From an uncultured Clostridia bacterium (GTDB lineage Bacteria; Bacillota; Clostridia; Christensenellales; UBA1242): 64,000 nucleotides of DNA. Where the stretch lies: positions 248,001 to 312,000 of the forward strand of contig CAKVMI010000001.1 of the NCBI GenBank assembly GCA_934772525.1, in the 5' to 3' direction. Of the stretch, positions 1-8,190 are shown one piece after another. The stretch's first letter is position 1; every line of letters begins with the position of its first letter. Under the pieces are notes generated by a model. That model ran no database searches, was not told where the DNA came from, and saw only the letters and a program-made list of their open reading frames with translations. Made by a program: the position numbers and the translations under genes.

Positions 1-1530
1 GGCGCTATAAATATCTATATGTATGCAATTTATGCGAAAGTGGACTTTGATGTAACCGAAGACAAGGTAGTAACCGCAGAAAGTGAGCAAACCGAAAGTA
101 TTACGCCAACGACTTATGTTCCAAATACTGTTGAAATGGGTAATATTAGGGGAAAGCACCTAGAGAGCGAATACCAGTTTGCAACCTTTGGAGAAATGCT
201 TGGAAAACTAAATAGCGTAAGTAATGTAAAGACATATTGGGCAAAAATTAATTATATGAATTACTCTAATCTTTATGGTAAGTACTTTACTATTAAGGAT
301 ATGCTAAATAGCGGAGAATTAAATTTTGAAGTGCTGAAAGATAGTTCGGGAAATCTCATTAGCGGTAAAATTATGATGACGGACATTATGTCTAAACTTA
401 GTCAAGGCGAAGTATTAGTAATGTTTTATAGTAGGCTCCCTGAAATTGAAGTGACCGATAATGGTATAAAAATTGATGGAACGGACTCTAATATTATTGC
501 TGGGGCTATTATGGTAGGTACTAGAAGTACGGATAGTTTCCTATTTAAACAATTTAAAGAACTTAATCTTAATGCTGACGGAACGGTAATTGGCGTATTA
601 GATGAAGTTGCACCACTAGAAGTAGGTACCGATTATTACACATCATATATTAACGCTGTAAACACACTAAAACCTATTAAAGATAATAATAATGTGGAAT
701 ATAAAAAGCGTGAAATTTTAGTTCGTACAGCACTGCAACTTGCAAAGTGGAACGCAGATACAACCACCGACTATAAGTATAGATTTAGATCTAGTGAAGA
801 TGGGTCTTTTGTATTCGATTTAGGAAACTCCAAAACGATTGAACAACTAAAACAATTAATTGAGAAAATGGCTGAAGTTAAGGCGTCTGGAAATGAGAAA
901 ACTGAGTATATAGATATAAATTCAGCGAGTTTCGTAAGACTAGTTTATGCTATTGCAAGTTTAAGTTTTGCGGAAAGTAGCGGAGTGGATGCCGGAAGCG
1001 TTTACTTTGTTATGCAAGGCGAAGACAAAGTTTCATTTAATGGCGAAAACACCAAAGTACTAAAACCTACAATTGGTGGAGAAACTGTAGATCCAAGCAC
1101 TGAATGTAAGTACGATGCAAATAGTATAGAAGGGTTCTATTATACCGCAGAAGACGAAGAAGCGGGCATTGGAATTAATGGTGGGTTAAAGGGTACTAAT
1201 TTGATTGCTGGAGATATTTGTTACTTTACAAAAACCGAAACAATAACCATTGTAGATGAAGAAGGCGTAGAAACCGAATACACAAAAACAACTTGCATAT
1301 TTACAATCTATTTAGGTATAAACATTAATTCGTCTAACAATACAAATAGCGTGTATCTTGCAAATAATAATAGCATTGGTGGGTTTAGTATATCAAAGCC
1401 ATCTAACGGATGTTCGTTAAGTCAAGCGGGCGTTGGGGATGAAACTAAAGTACTTTCATATCTTGCTGGTGCGGTAGATTTATTTACATGCTTCAAGTTT
1501 ATTAGAGTATATAACGGCGAAACGATTTAA
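1..1530 (+). CDS. C-terminal part of a surface protein, cut by the window edge
   Basis: The frame is open from base 1, so the methionine at 19 is probably internal and the true start lies upstream. The first residues (NIYMYAIYAKVDF) resemble the last strand of a Listeria-Bacteroides (Flg_new) repeat, which usually ends in a YA-Y-K pattern. The rest, about 500 residues, is rich in Thr, Ser, Asn and acidic residues with no recognised catalytic motif and no C-terminal sorting signal or membrane segment. The stop at 1528-1530 lies 12 bases before the next start, so it is the first visible gene of an operon with 1543, 2827 and 5381. Function is unknown; an exported, possibly very large cell-surface protein is the best inference. 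Only the fragment is visible. Confidence 0.8.
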   Translation, partial: GAINIYMYAIYAKVDFDVTEDKVVTAESEQTESITPTTYVPNTVEMGNIRGKHLESEYQFATFGEMLGKLNSVSNVKTYWAKINYMNYSNLYGKYFTIKDMLNSGELNFEVLKDSSGNLISGKIMMTDIMSKLSQGEVLVMFYSRLPEIEVTDNGIKIDGTDSNIIAGAIMVGTRSTDSFLFKQFKELNLNADGTVIGVLDEVAPLEVGTDYYTSYINAVNTLKPIKDNNNVEYKKREILVRTALQLAKWNADTTTDYKYRFRSSEDGSFVFDLGNSKTIEQLKQLIEKMAEVKASGNEKTEYIDINSASFVRLVYAIASLSFAESSGVDAGSVYFVMQGEDKVSFNGENTKVLKPTIGGETVDPSTECKYDANSIEGFYYTAEDEEAGIGINGGLKGTNLIAGDICYFTKTETITIVDEEGVETEYTKTTCIFTIYLGININSSNNTNSVYLANNNSIGGFSISKPSNGCSLSQAGVGDETKVLSYLAGAVDLFTCFKFIRVYNGETI

Positions 1531-1542
1531 AGGAGAACACTT

Positions 1543-2787
1543 ATGAATAAAAAGAAGTGGATGATTTTTGGAATTATTGCGGGGGTGGTGGCGGTATTAA
1601 CCGCTACCGTCCTTGTGGTGTTTAGAAAAGACATTTTTGAAGGTGGAAAAAACGGAAAAGACGTTACCATTTCGGTTACAAAAATTAGTTTGGATAGTGG
1701 AACCAGTTTTGATTCGTTTGGTAAAATTGTGTCTAGTTCGGTTAGTAGTACGGTTAAAACGGGTACTAGCCCTTGGTTTAGAATAGAGCCAACTTCTATT
1801 GGTTGCATTTATAGTGTAAGAGTAAATGGCGAAGAAGTGTATGACTATATAAATGACCCATCCATTAGGTCTATTACCGACCCATTTACCTACACTTTTA
1901 CAAATATCCAAAAAAATTCAACCATTGTAATAACTCTTGATAGGCGTGGAACTATTGATGAATTAAAAAATGACAAAACTGAAACTAGTCTAATTAGATT
2001 AGATAACGAAAGAGTGGAAGACGGAAGGTTAAAGGGCGACATTATGTTGCACCCACTTCTTTGTAATGGTTACTCTGATGTTAGAAACGAGATTTTGGAT
2101 AAGACATCTAATTTGGGTCAATCGGGTTTGTTTACTGTAAAAAATGGAAACCTTGCATTTGGCGAGATTAGTTTATTAAATAATGGAACAATATTTGCAA
2201 AGCATGGTGCGGTAAAAATTAAAATTAATGCATATGACGGATTTGAACTATTCGGCATTAAGTTTGCGGGCGAAGGCGATGTGGAGTTTGACGAAGTTAC
2301 AGGTGCGATTTTAAGCGGAGATATTCATAGAATAGATACCGATATAAAATACTCAAGTGCTGGAAACTACACCGAAGAAAATCCACTGGCGATGTACGTT
2401 GCAAGCGAAAAGTGTATTGTTATTAATAATTACGATGATTTTGTTGGTCAAGGCACCAAACTTGTGTTATACTATATACCAGAAAAGGTTACTGTGCAAA
2501 CTTATAGTAGAGCAAGTATTGAAGCGGGAAACCTTGAATATACCGAAGTTGAAACTAGATTGCTAACACTTCGTTCGTCATCTCGCTCAGTTACTTATAG
2601 CGAGACCGATACTGTTGGTAACACCGAGATTACTACAAATCTTGTATACATAAGTAGTGAAGCGAGCGGTAGTAACATTATTGTAAATGTGGCAGACAAA
2701 AATAGTATGGACTCTATTTTGCTTACACGAAACATTGCGGTCAAAAATTCGACCGACGGCAAAAAAGTAATTAAACTAATTGAGTAA
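1543..2787 (+). CDS. membrane-anchored exported protein, unknown function
   Basis: A 414-residue protein with a short basic N-terminus (MNKKK) and one hydrophobic segment at about residues 6-27. It probably acts as an uncleaved anchor or signal peptide, followed by a Ser/Thr-rich extracellular part. The start is supported by GGAG directly after the upstream stop, with about 8 bases to the ATG. Residues about 90-130 (VRVNGEEVYDYI, then YTFTNIQKNSTIVITL) look like the beta-strand modules common in Firmicute surface proteins. No enzyme motif is seen. It is co-transcribed with the genes on either side (12-base gap upstream, 39-base gap downstream). I do not recognise the family. Confidence 0.85.
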   Translation: MNKKKWMIFGIIAGVVAVLTATVLVVFRKDIFEGGKNGKDVTISVTKISLDSGTSFDSFGKIVSSSVSSTVKTGTSPWFRIEPTSIGCIYSVRVNGEEVYDYINDPSIRSITDPFTYTFTNIQKNSTIVITLDRRGTIDELKNDKTETSLIRLDNERVEDGRLKGDIMLHPLLCNGYSDVRNEILDKTSNLGQSGLFTVKNGNLAFGEISLLNNGTIFAKHGAVKIKINAYDGFELFGIKFAGEGDVEFDEVTGAILSGDIHRIDTDIKYSSAGNYTEENPLAMYVASEKCIVINNYDDFVGQGTKLVLYYIPEKVTVQTYSRASIEAGNLEYTEVETRLLTLRSSSRSVTYSETDTVGNTEITTNLVYISSEASGSNIIVNVADKNSMDSILLTRNIAVKNSTDGKKVIKLIE

Positions 2788-2826
2788 TTTGTTTTGTGAC
2801 TAATAGACTTTTTAGGAGAAACAAAA

Positions 2827-5358
2827 GTGGAAGATAAGGACACTCAAAAAAATTTAAACTCCAACAATCAAAATTCATCAGTAGAGCAAAATTCTACTGG
2901 TGAAGGTTTGGGTGCAGAAAAAACGGAATTACAAACGGCAAATTCGGTGGGCGGAGTAAATGTAGGAAGCGTAGATGGAGTGGAGAAAGGAATGGAAAGT
3001 CCACCCGCTAATATGCAAACTACTTCGCCTAGTGGCACGCCTAGTACTGCACAAACTACACCTACTGCTACACCACTACAAACCGCTACATCTACTACAA
3101 GTGGAATCGCTGAAAATGTGAATAATGCAATAATTAGCGAGAATGCTGGTGCGGGGAATATGAATGACCAAAATGTTTTAAATAGTGGAAATGTTGGAAA
3201 TAATGAAAGTACGGGCAGTGTAAATGTACAAAATGCTGGGGCTTTGGGTGTTACGCAAGGTCAAGTAGTTGGTGCAGGTAATGTAACCGCTGAAATGAAT
3301 AGTGGCGTAAATACTGGGGCGAATAATAATTTAATGACCGCAAGCGGAACCGCTGGAAGTGTGAACGTTGGAAATGGTGTAAGTGCTGAAAATGTGAACA
3401 CTCAAAATGTAAACACCCCAAATGGTACGGTGGTTGGAAATGCAAACACTGGAGATATTAATGCACAAAATGGTGCCGGTGCTGAAAGTGTTGGGGGTGC
3501 TGAAACGCTTGAGAGTGGAACGGGAACGAGTGTAGAAACTGGCGAAACGGCAACAGAACCTAAAAAGTCAAAGTTTAAATTTCCTGGAAAAATGGGGACG
3601 GTTGCGGGTCCTACTGCAACTATTAGTGAAATTGAAAAGTTAGAAAATGATGCATCCAAGGAATCTAAAAAGAAAAAAGGCAAAAAGGGAGCAACCGAAG
3701 ACGAAGAAAAACCAAAAAACGAAACTACCGATAATGGAACTTCTAACGATGAGATAGAAGAGGAAGTTGAAGAAGAAGTAGTAGAAGAAGAGGTTGAAGA
3801 AGAAGTAGAAGATGAAGCTTCGGGCGAAAATGTAGATCAATCGACAGAAAATGAAAAGTCTACAAACATAGAAACCGCTGAAACAACCACCGAAGGGAAC
3901 TCTGAAACCACCGAAACTACTGCTGAAACTGCTGGCGATACCGTAAAAGCGGTTGCGGATGAAACGGGCGTAACACCAGATACTGCAATAACTGGCGCAT
4001 TTGGCGAAACGGAAGAAGAACGCAACAAACGTATAGAAGAAGATGAAAAACGAAAGTCTAAGTTTGTGCTATTCCCTAAAAAGACAAGTGGAACGGGTGC
4101 TGTAAATGGTGCGGGCTTTGATAAAGAAAAAATAAAAGATAAGAATAGAAGTGTAAGGTTTAGACCAGGAAAATCTGAGCAGACCGAAGCGGATATTGAA
4201 AATGAGATTAAAAAGCCAAAGCCATTGTGGTTAAAAATTACAATTGCGGTTGTATCGGTAATTATTGGTTGCGGTGCTATATTTGGGGCGTATCTTGGAT
4301 ACCTTCAAAGTGGGCATAATAGAGTGTACGACTGGAAGTATTTGCAGATTGTAAATAAAAACAAAAATAACACCGTTATGCTAAATACTACTCTTGATTG
4401 TATTACTTACAATATGAGTTATGGTATTATGGACCCAGATTTTACCTATTATAAAGCGGAAAATAAAATGGCGAACGGAAGTTCTACCAAGGGCGGAAGT
4501 TCTAGAGCGACAAACAAAGACCGTGTTATAATTAATGCAAATGGTTCGGCAGAACTTGTTGGTAAGGGCGTAAACTCTAGTGTAGATTTTATCCTATTTC
4601 AAGATATTGATGTGGATAGTACTAGGAGTTATTATGTAGACCAAAAAGAGATACTTACAAACTCACTTTCTTCTATGGCGGGCGTTTTTGCAGAAACGGG
4701 TAGTAGTAATTATGTGGTTAGTCCTATATCTAGTCCACTTGGAAGGACGGACAGCAGAATGGCAACATTCTCGGATAAATATATAAGTTTTAGAATTAGA
4801 TATTCATTGCCTTCTAATTCGGAATTTATGACCAAGTACGGAACAAACGATAATTGCGTAATTTTAACTCGCTTTAAAACGACGGGAAGCAGTATGCTAA
4901 GCATTATAAATGTAAATGTTGGCATTTATGAAGATGAAGATATTAGACAGAAAGATTTGGAAGCACTTCTAAAAATTATGGACTACGAACTAAACACCAA
5001 GGGTAATTATTGTTTGGTAGGTGGTTCGTTTGGGTATTTACTAAACGGAGCGGACGGCGAATTTTTGAACAATATGCAATCTCCTAGTTGGAGTAAGAAT
5101 TTGCCAGACTCTTTTAATGCGGATGTGCTTAACGGGATTGGGTATTCTATAGCCCGAGATGAAGTTGCAATAGACCAGAATATTGGAACGGTTAGAGATA
5201 TGAGTGTAAGTTATAATAAAGGCGGAAGTTTTGAAGCAATTGTGGACGGCTTTATTGTAAGTAAAAATATCTCAGTAGATAATGTTTCGGTAATAGATAA
5301 CGGATATTTGTATAGTTCTCATAACCCAGTGAAAATTTCATTTAGGTTACTTAGATAA
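2827..5358 (+). CDS. membrane protein with degenerate endonuclease/exonuclease/phosphatase domain
   Basis: 843 residues from a GTG start preceded by AGGAGA. Domain order: Asn/Gly/Thr/Ser-rich low-complexity region (about 1-240), Lys-rich and very acidic segments (about 240-340), further disordered linker, one membrane segment (467-493), then a C-terminal domain (about 515-843) that follows the EEP superfamily. The EEP landmarks are in order but altered: N529; QD at 592-593 where the metal-binding Gln-Glu is expected; N695-V-N697 where N-x-H is expected; GGSFG at 732-736 instead of GGDFN; D807; and SSHNPV at 830-835 instead of SDHNPV. Most catalytic and metal ligands are therefore missing. With no N-terminal signal, the long low-complexity part is probably cytoplasmic and the EEP-like domain outside. 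It is likely a binding or scaffold protein rather than a nuclease (inference). Confidence 0.85.
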   Translation: MEDKDTQKNLNSNNQNSSVEQNSTGEGLGAEKTELQTANSVGGVNVGSVDGVEKGMESPPANMQTTSPSGTPSTAQTTPTATPLQTATSTTSGIAENVNNAIISENAGAGNMNDQNVLNSGNVGNNESTGSVNVQNAGALGVTQGQVVGAGNVTAEMNSGVNTGANNNLMTASGTAGSVNVGNGVSAENVNTQNVNTPNGTVVGNANTGDINAQNGAGAESVGGAETLESGTGTSVETGETATEPKKSKFKFPGKMGTVAGPTATISEIEKLENDASKESKKKKGKKGATEDEEKPKNETTDNGTSNDEIEEEVEEEVVEEEVEEEVEDEASGENVDQSTENEKSTNIETAETTTEGNSETTETTAETAGDTVKAVADETGVTPDTAITGAFGETEEERNKRIEEDEKRKSKFVLFPKKTSGTGAVNGAGFDKEKIKDKNRSVRFRPGKSEQTEADIENEIKKPKPLWLKITIAVVSVIIGCGAIFGAYLGYLQSGHNRVYDWKYLQIVNKNKNNTVMLNTTLDCITYNMSYGIMDPDFTYYKAENKMANGSSTKGGSSRATNKDRVIINANGSAELVGKGVNSSVDFILFQDIDVDSTRSYYVDQKEILTNSLSSMAGVFAETGSSNYVVSPISSPLGRTDSRMATFSDKYISFRIRYSLPSNSEFMTKYGTNDNCVILTRFKTTGSSMLSIINVNVGIYEDEDIRQKDLEALLKIMDYELNTKGNYCLVGGSFGYLLNGADGEFLNNMQSPSWSKNLPDSFNADVLNGIGYSIARDEVAIDQNIGTVRDMSVSYNKGGSFEAIVDGFIVSKNISVDNVSVIDNGYLYSSHNPVKISFRLLR

Positions 5359-5380
5359 TTATTAACAAAGGAGAAAGAAA

Positions 5381-6289
5381 ATGATAGAAGAAGTTGTTGC
5401 GGTTGGTGGAAATCGCAAAAATACTATCAAAATTTATGACGAGGTTGAAAAGCCTTTGGGCGTTGTGCTAATTATTCACGGAATGCAAGAGCATTCGGGC
5501 AGATACGAATGGTTCTGTTCAAAACTAAACAAGGCGGGATATATTGCTGTAACCAGCGACCTTAGGGGTCACGGCAAAAATATGGTTATATCTCGCCCCG
5601 GATATAGCGATGGAAACATTTTTGATGAGATTGTAACCGACCAAAAGGCATATATAAAATATCTTAAAAATAAATATAAAAAATTGCCACTTTTCGTATT
5701 TGGTCACTCTTTTGGTAGTTTCGTAACTCAAAGACTTTTGACCGAATCGGACGCCGATGTGGATAAGTTTATTTTGTGTGGTACGGGATACGCTAAAAGT
5801 CCAGCATTCTTCTTTGGAAATTTAGTTGCAAAGATTACCGAAGATTGTATGGGGCGTGGGGCGGATGCAAAGCTCATTGAAAAACTTAGTTTCAAGCAAT
5901 ATGAAAAGAAGTTTAAAAATGGCAACTGGCTATCTAGAGATGATAGGGTTTGGAAAAAATATCACGAAGATGTTTTGTGTGGCTGTACCTTTCCAGCGTG
6001 CTTCTACTCAAGTTTCTTTGGTTCGGCTAGGAAGAACTATAAAAATCTTGCAGTTGTGGACGAAAGTACACCAATACTTGTAATTTCTGGTACCAAAGAC
6101 CCTGTTGGAGAATACGGCAAGGGCGTGAATAAACTCTTAAAGGTTTATCGTCATCACTGGTTAAATGTGTATGCTAAATTGTACACGGGTGCGCGCCACG
6201 AACTATTAAACGAAACCAACAAAGACGAAGTTGTAAAAGATATTATTGATTTTTTGAAAGCAGATAACAAAAAAATTAATAATAGATAA
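5381..6289 (+). CDS. alpha/beta hydrolase, monoacylglycerol lipase-like (serine hydrolase)
   Basis: 302 residues, start supported by AAGGAG 8 bases upstream. It has the layout of the Hydrolase_4 / monoacylglycerol lipase group: oxyanion-hole HG at 33-34 in a LIIHGMQEHSGRY segment, DLRGHG typical of the group, nucleophile elbow GHSFGS with Ser110, acid Asp240 in SGTKDPVG, and His273 in GARHELLNE. The full triad is present and the length is normal for the family. There is no signal peptide, so it is probably cytoplasmic and would hydrolyse lipid-like esters (monoglyceride or lysophospholipid); the substrate is not shown by the sequence. It is the last gene of the 1-6289 cluster, 22 bases after the stop of 2827-5358. 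Confidence 0.93.
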   Translation: MIEEVVAVGGNRKNTIKIYDEVEKPLGVVLIIHGMQEHSGRYEWFCSKLNKAGYIAVTSDLRGHGKNMVISRPGYSDGNIFDEIVTDQKAYIKYLKNKYKKLPLFVFGHSFGSFVTQRLLTESDADVDKFILCGTGYAKSPAFFFGNLVAKITEDCMGRGADAKLIEKLSFKQYEKKFKNGNWLSRDDRVWKKYHEDVLCGCTFPACFYSSFFGSARKNYKNLAVVDESTPILVISGTKDPVGEYGKGVNKLLKVYRHHWLNVYAKLYTGARHELLNETNKDEVVKDIIDFLKADNKKINNR

Positions 6290-6507
6290 TGCTTTTTATT
6301 ACTACTAAAAACTTGAAGTTAAATTTTTGATGATTGGTTATGAACTGAATAATAGAAACACCCAGACAAGATTTTAAACCAGAGAAACTAAATTTTCCCA
6401 AATAATCTCTTCGAAAAATAACAAAGAATATTCATAAAAGGGCGGTATTTTAAGGGGAAACCTAAAAAAATATAATTATAAAAATATTCAAATTTGGTAT
6501 AATTTAT

Positions 6508-6536
6508 TTGCTAGAATTTTGAAAAAAAAGTATAAT
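6508..6536 (+). promoter_or_regulatory. sigma-A-type promoter for 6585-7541
   Basis: TTGCTA at 6508-6513, a 17-base spacer and a perfect TATAAT at 6531-6536. Predicted transcription start is near 6543, leaving about 40-50 bases of leader that include AAGGAG (6556-6561) and a perfect palindrome (6564-6577). Confidence 0.65.
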
Positions 6537-6563
6537 TATAACGAATAAGTATTAAAAGGAGAT

Positions 6564-6577
6564 AGTCTAGCTAGACT
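6564..6577. promoter_or_regulatory. 14-bp perfect palindrome between ribosome site and start
   Basis: AGTCTAGCTAGACT is its own reverse complement. It sits 2 bases after AAGGAG (6556-6561) and before the candidate starts TTG 6585 and ATG 6591. As RNA it can form a 5-bp stem with an AGCT loop. Linear spacing from GGAG to start (23 or 29 bases) is too long for normal initiation. With the 14 bases folded away it becomes 9 (TTG) or 15 (ATG). It could alternatively be an operator. Confidence 0.5.
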
Positions 6578-6584
6578 GACGCAT

Positions 6585-7541
6585 TTGTCCATGGCAAAAA
6601 AAGTTAATCTTTATAAATGGCACAGAATGAAAAAGAAGTTGATTTCTTCAGTCATTTCTATTTTGTGTTGCCTTGCGGTTATGGCGGTTGGTGTTTACGC
6701 ATCTACAACGGCACAGTTTGAAACGACTATTTCTAACGATTTGGACATTAAAATTTCGGTGGTTGATGGTACGCTTTACGCTAAGCGGAAGGGCGGTGTG
6801 TATGGCGAAAAAACGCAATATGGCTCGGCTGGTATGCGTGCGGATGTATTTGGTACAAAAAAAGCGGGTGCTTCTACCGACAATTTATCCGATTACGATT
6901 TTTTGGAGTTATATAACCAAAATACAACAACGGCGGTTGACCAATTTGGGTATGTATCGGGTGTTAATGGTAACCTTGCAAAAATTCAAGGGCAAAAACT
7001 TGACATAAACGTTTACAATAACCGCATAGAGTATGTGTTTAAATATATTGTGGATGTAAATAATGGTTTTCCAACCATTATAAGTATAGAAGATAAATCT
7101 ATTTATGCTTACCTTATGAGTGACGGGGCGGGGCTAGACGCTGACGACAAATTGGCGTTGGAGCGAGATAAAAAGCGAATTAAACTAACGTACTCTTATA
7201 TTGCGGGCGGAAGTTCGCTTGCAGAACCTACCGATTGGGATAATAATCCAAATGTACTTGCTTTCCCTGTAAAAACTGGTAAAACGGGCGAAGATACCAC
7301 GGCTTATACCGTTTCGGTTGGTGGTAATACTGAAAATGGCGTAACACCAAATACTTGCATTTATATTAGGTGTTTACTAGAATATAATACAACTGAATAT
7401 GCAAAAGACGACGGCGAGTATAATTCGCAAGCGGTTGGAGATTATAATACAAATTATGGTATGATTTCCGATAACGGCAAAAATGCGTCACTTTATAAAA
7501 AATGGGCGTTTAAATTAAATCTTGTTGCTGGCGGAAATTAA
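6585..7541 (+). CDS. secreted or membrane-anchored protein, unknown function
   Basis: About 318 residues. The N-terminus contains MKKKLISSVISILCCLAVMA followed by VGVYAST, a clear export signal with a possible cleavage after VYA. The mature part starts TTAQFETTISNDLDIKI and is rich in Thr, Asn, Gly and Tyr, predicted mainly beta. Start choice is uncertain. TTG 6585 fits the ribosome site best if the palindrome at 6564-6577 folds out, ATG 6591 is two codons later, and ATG 6627 gives the shortest normal signal peptide but has no ribosome site. The N-terminal pattern vaguely recalls SipW-processed TasA/CalY-type proteins, but no family motif confirms it. It has its own promoter (6508-6536) and terminator (7540-7612), so it is monocistronic. 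Confidence 0.8.
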   Translation: MSMAKKVNLYKWHRMKKKLISSVISILCCLAVMAVGVYASTTAQFETTISNDLDIKISVVDGTLYAKRKGGVYGEKTQYGSAGMRADVFGTKKAGASTDNLSDYDFLELYNQNTTTAVDQFGYVSGVNGNLAKIQGQKLDINVYNNRIEYVFKYIVDVNNGFPTIISIEDKSIYAYLMSDGAGLDADDKLALERDKKRIKLTYSYIAGGSSLAEPTDWDNNPNVLAFPVKTGKTGEDTTAYTVSVGGNTENGVTPNTCIYIRCLLEYNTTEYAKDDGEYNSQAVGDYNTNYGMISDNGKNASLYKKWAFKLNLVAGGN

Positions 7542-7612
7542 AATGTAGTTACTTTTATTTGATTTTGAAACTTTTTAGTTTTAAAAGTGAATTTAATTAA
7601 CTACATTTTTTT
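7540..7612 (+). terminator. intrinsic terminator after 6585-7541
   Basis: AAAATGTAGTTA (7540-7551) pairs perfectly over 12 bp with TAACTACATTTT (7598-7609), with further pairing inside (ACTTTTA with TAAAAGT), and runs into a T tract to 7612. The 5' arm overlaps the stop codon at 7539-7541. Confidence 0.8.
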
Positions 7613-7733
7613 GTGTGCGTTTTATTTACTATTAACGTGATTGGTTATTTTTTAGGGGTATAGTTTGCTTTAATTTTATTACATTTTAAAGGTATGAATT
7701 ATATGTGGAATGGTGGGCTTCGGGGTGGTGTAT

Positions 7734-7840
7734 AATAATAAGCGAGTGGGGGTGGGCTTTGGTGATTACTAGAATAATAAGCGAGTGTCGGGTATGCTTT
7801 TGGTGATTACTAGAATAATAAGCGATTGGGGGTAGTCTCG
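7734..7840. repeat. tandem repeat, 39-41 bp unit, about 2.6 copies
   Basis: Units begin AATAATAAGCGA at 7734, 7773 and 7814 and carry a shared GGTGATTACTAG near the end. Copies differ by small substitutions and 1-2 base indels. There is no open frame across them. Confidence 0.8.
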
Positions 7841-8023
7841 GGAAAATTAAAGCATTGTATACGAAAATTTTGGTTGTGAAATTGCGGAAGTGTTTAATTA
7901 TATATGAAAACTAGGTTGGCTTTGTGGGAAAATTAATTTTTTTATACGAAAATTGGGTTTGTTTGACAAAATTTTAGATAAAAAAGTTTTAAAAATTACC
8001 AAAAATATGAAATTTAAGATTTA

Positions 8024-8053
8024 TTCGACAAAAGAAGACAAAATTCGACAAAA
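8024..8053. promoter_or_regulatory. two TTCGACAAAA boxes, 20 bp apart (candidate Spo0A boxes)
   Basis: ATTCGACAAAA occurs at 8023-8033 and again at 8043-8053, exactly 20 bp (two helical turns) apart and just upstream of the -35 of the 8191 promoter. The reverse complement contains TGTCGAA, the consensus 0A box bound by Spo0A in spore-forming Firmicutes (established). Assignment to Spo0A here is inference. Confidence 0.45.
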
Positions 8054-8061
8054 ATAGTATT

Positions 8062-8089
8062 TTGAATTTTGAATAAATGCTATTATAAT
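8062..8089 (+). promoter_or_regulatory. promoter for 8191-8880
   Basis: TTGAAT at 8062-8067, a 16-base spacer and a perfect TATAAT at 8084-8089. The transcript would start near 8096, exactly at the base of the leader hairpin. Confidence 0.6.
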
Positions 8090-8095
8090 ATGTAG

Positions 8096-8122
8096 TGTAA
8101 GGAACAGAAAACAGTCCTTACA
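8096..8122 (+). promoter_or_regulatory. 5' leader hairpin of 8191 transcript
   Basis: TGTAAGGA (8096-8103) pairs with TCCTTACA (8115-8122) around an 11-base loop, followed by an A-rich unstructured tract. No T run follows, so it is not a terminator. A hairpin at the very 5' end typically protects mRNA from decay. The sequestered AAGGA is not the ribosome site of 8191. Confidence 0.5.
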
Positions 8123-8190
8123 AAAAAATAAAAATAAAATAAAAAATAGGAGTTCAAAAAAAGAATCTTCTAATGAGGAGAAAGTTAATT

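Larger units (their letters stand above)
6290..6584. other. intergenic spacer with promoter for 6585
   Basis: About 295 AT-rich bases. No ORF with a ribosome site and no clear terminator for the preceding operon was seen; a T-rich stretch at 6293-6300 has no hairpin. The right part holds three TATAAT hexamers (6471, 6498, 6531), of which only the last has a well-placed -35. The ribosome site and a palindrome fill the last 30 bases. Confidence 0.6.
7613..8190. other. repeat-bearing spacer and regulatory region of 8191
   Basis: No supported gene. It contains a tandem repeat of 39-41 bp (7734-7840), a direct repeat pairing GGGAAAATTAA with TATACGAAAATT at about 7840-7870 and again at about 7926-7955, two TTCGACA boxes (8024, 8044), the promoter at 8062-8089, and a leader hairpin (8096-8122). 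Confidence 0.6.

Noticed and set aside
6585..7541. Assignment as TasA/camelysin (SipW substrate)
   Set aside because: Only the signal-peptide region is vaguely similar. No SipW gene or conserved domain motif is visible nearby.
8173..8190. Start of the 8191 gene at ATG 8173
   Set aside because: The GAGGAG overlapping this ATG is well placed for ATG 8191 and no ribosome site serves 8173.
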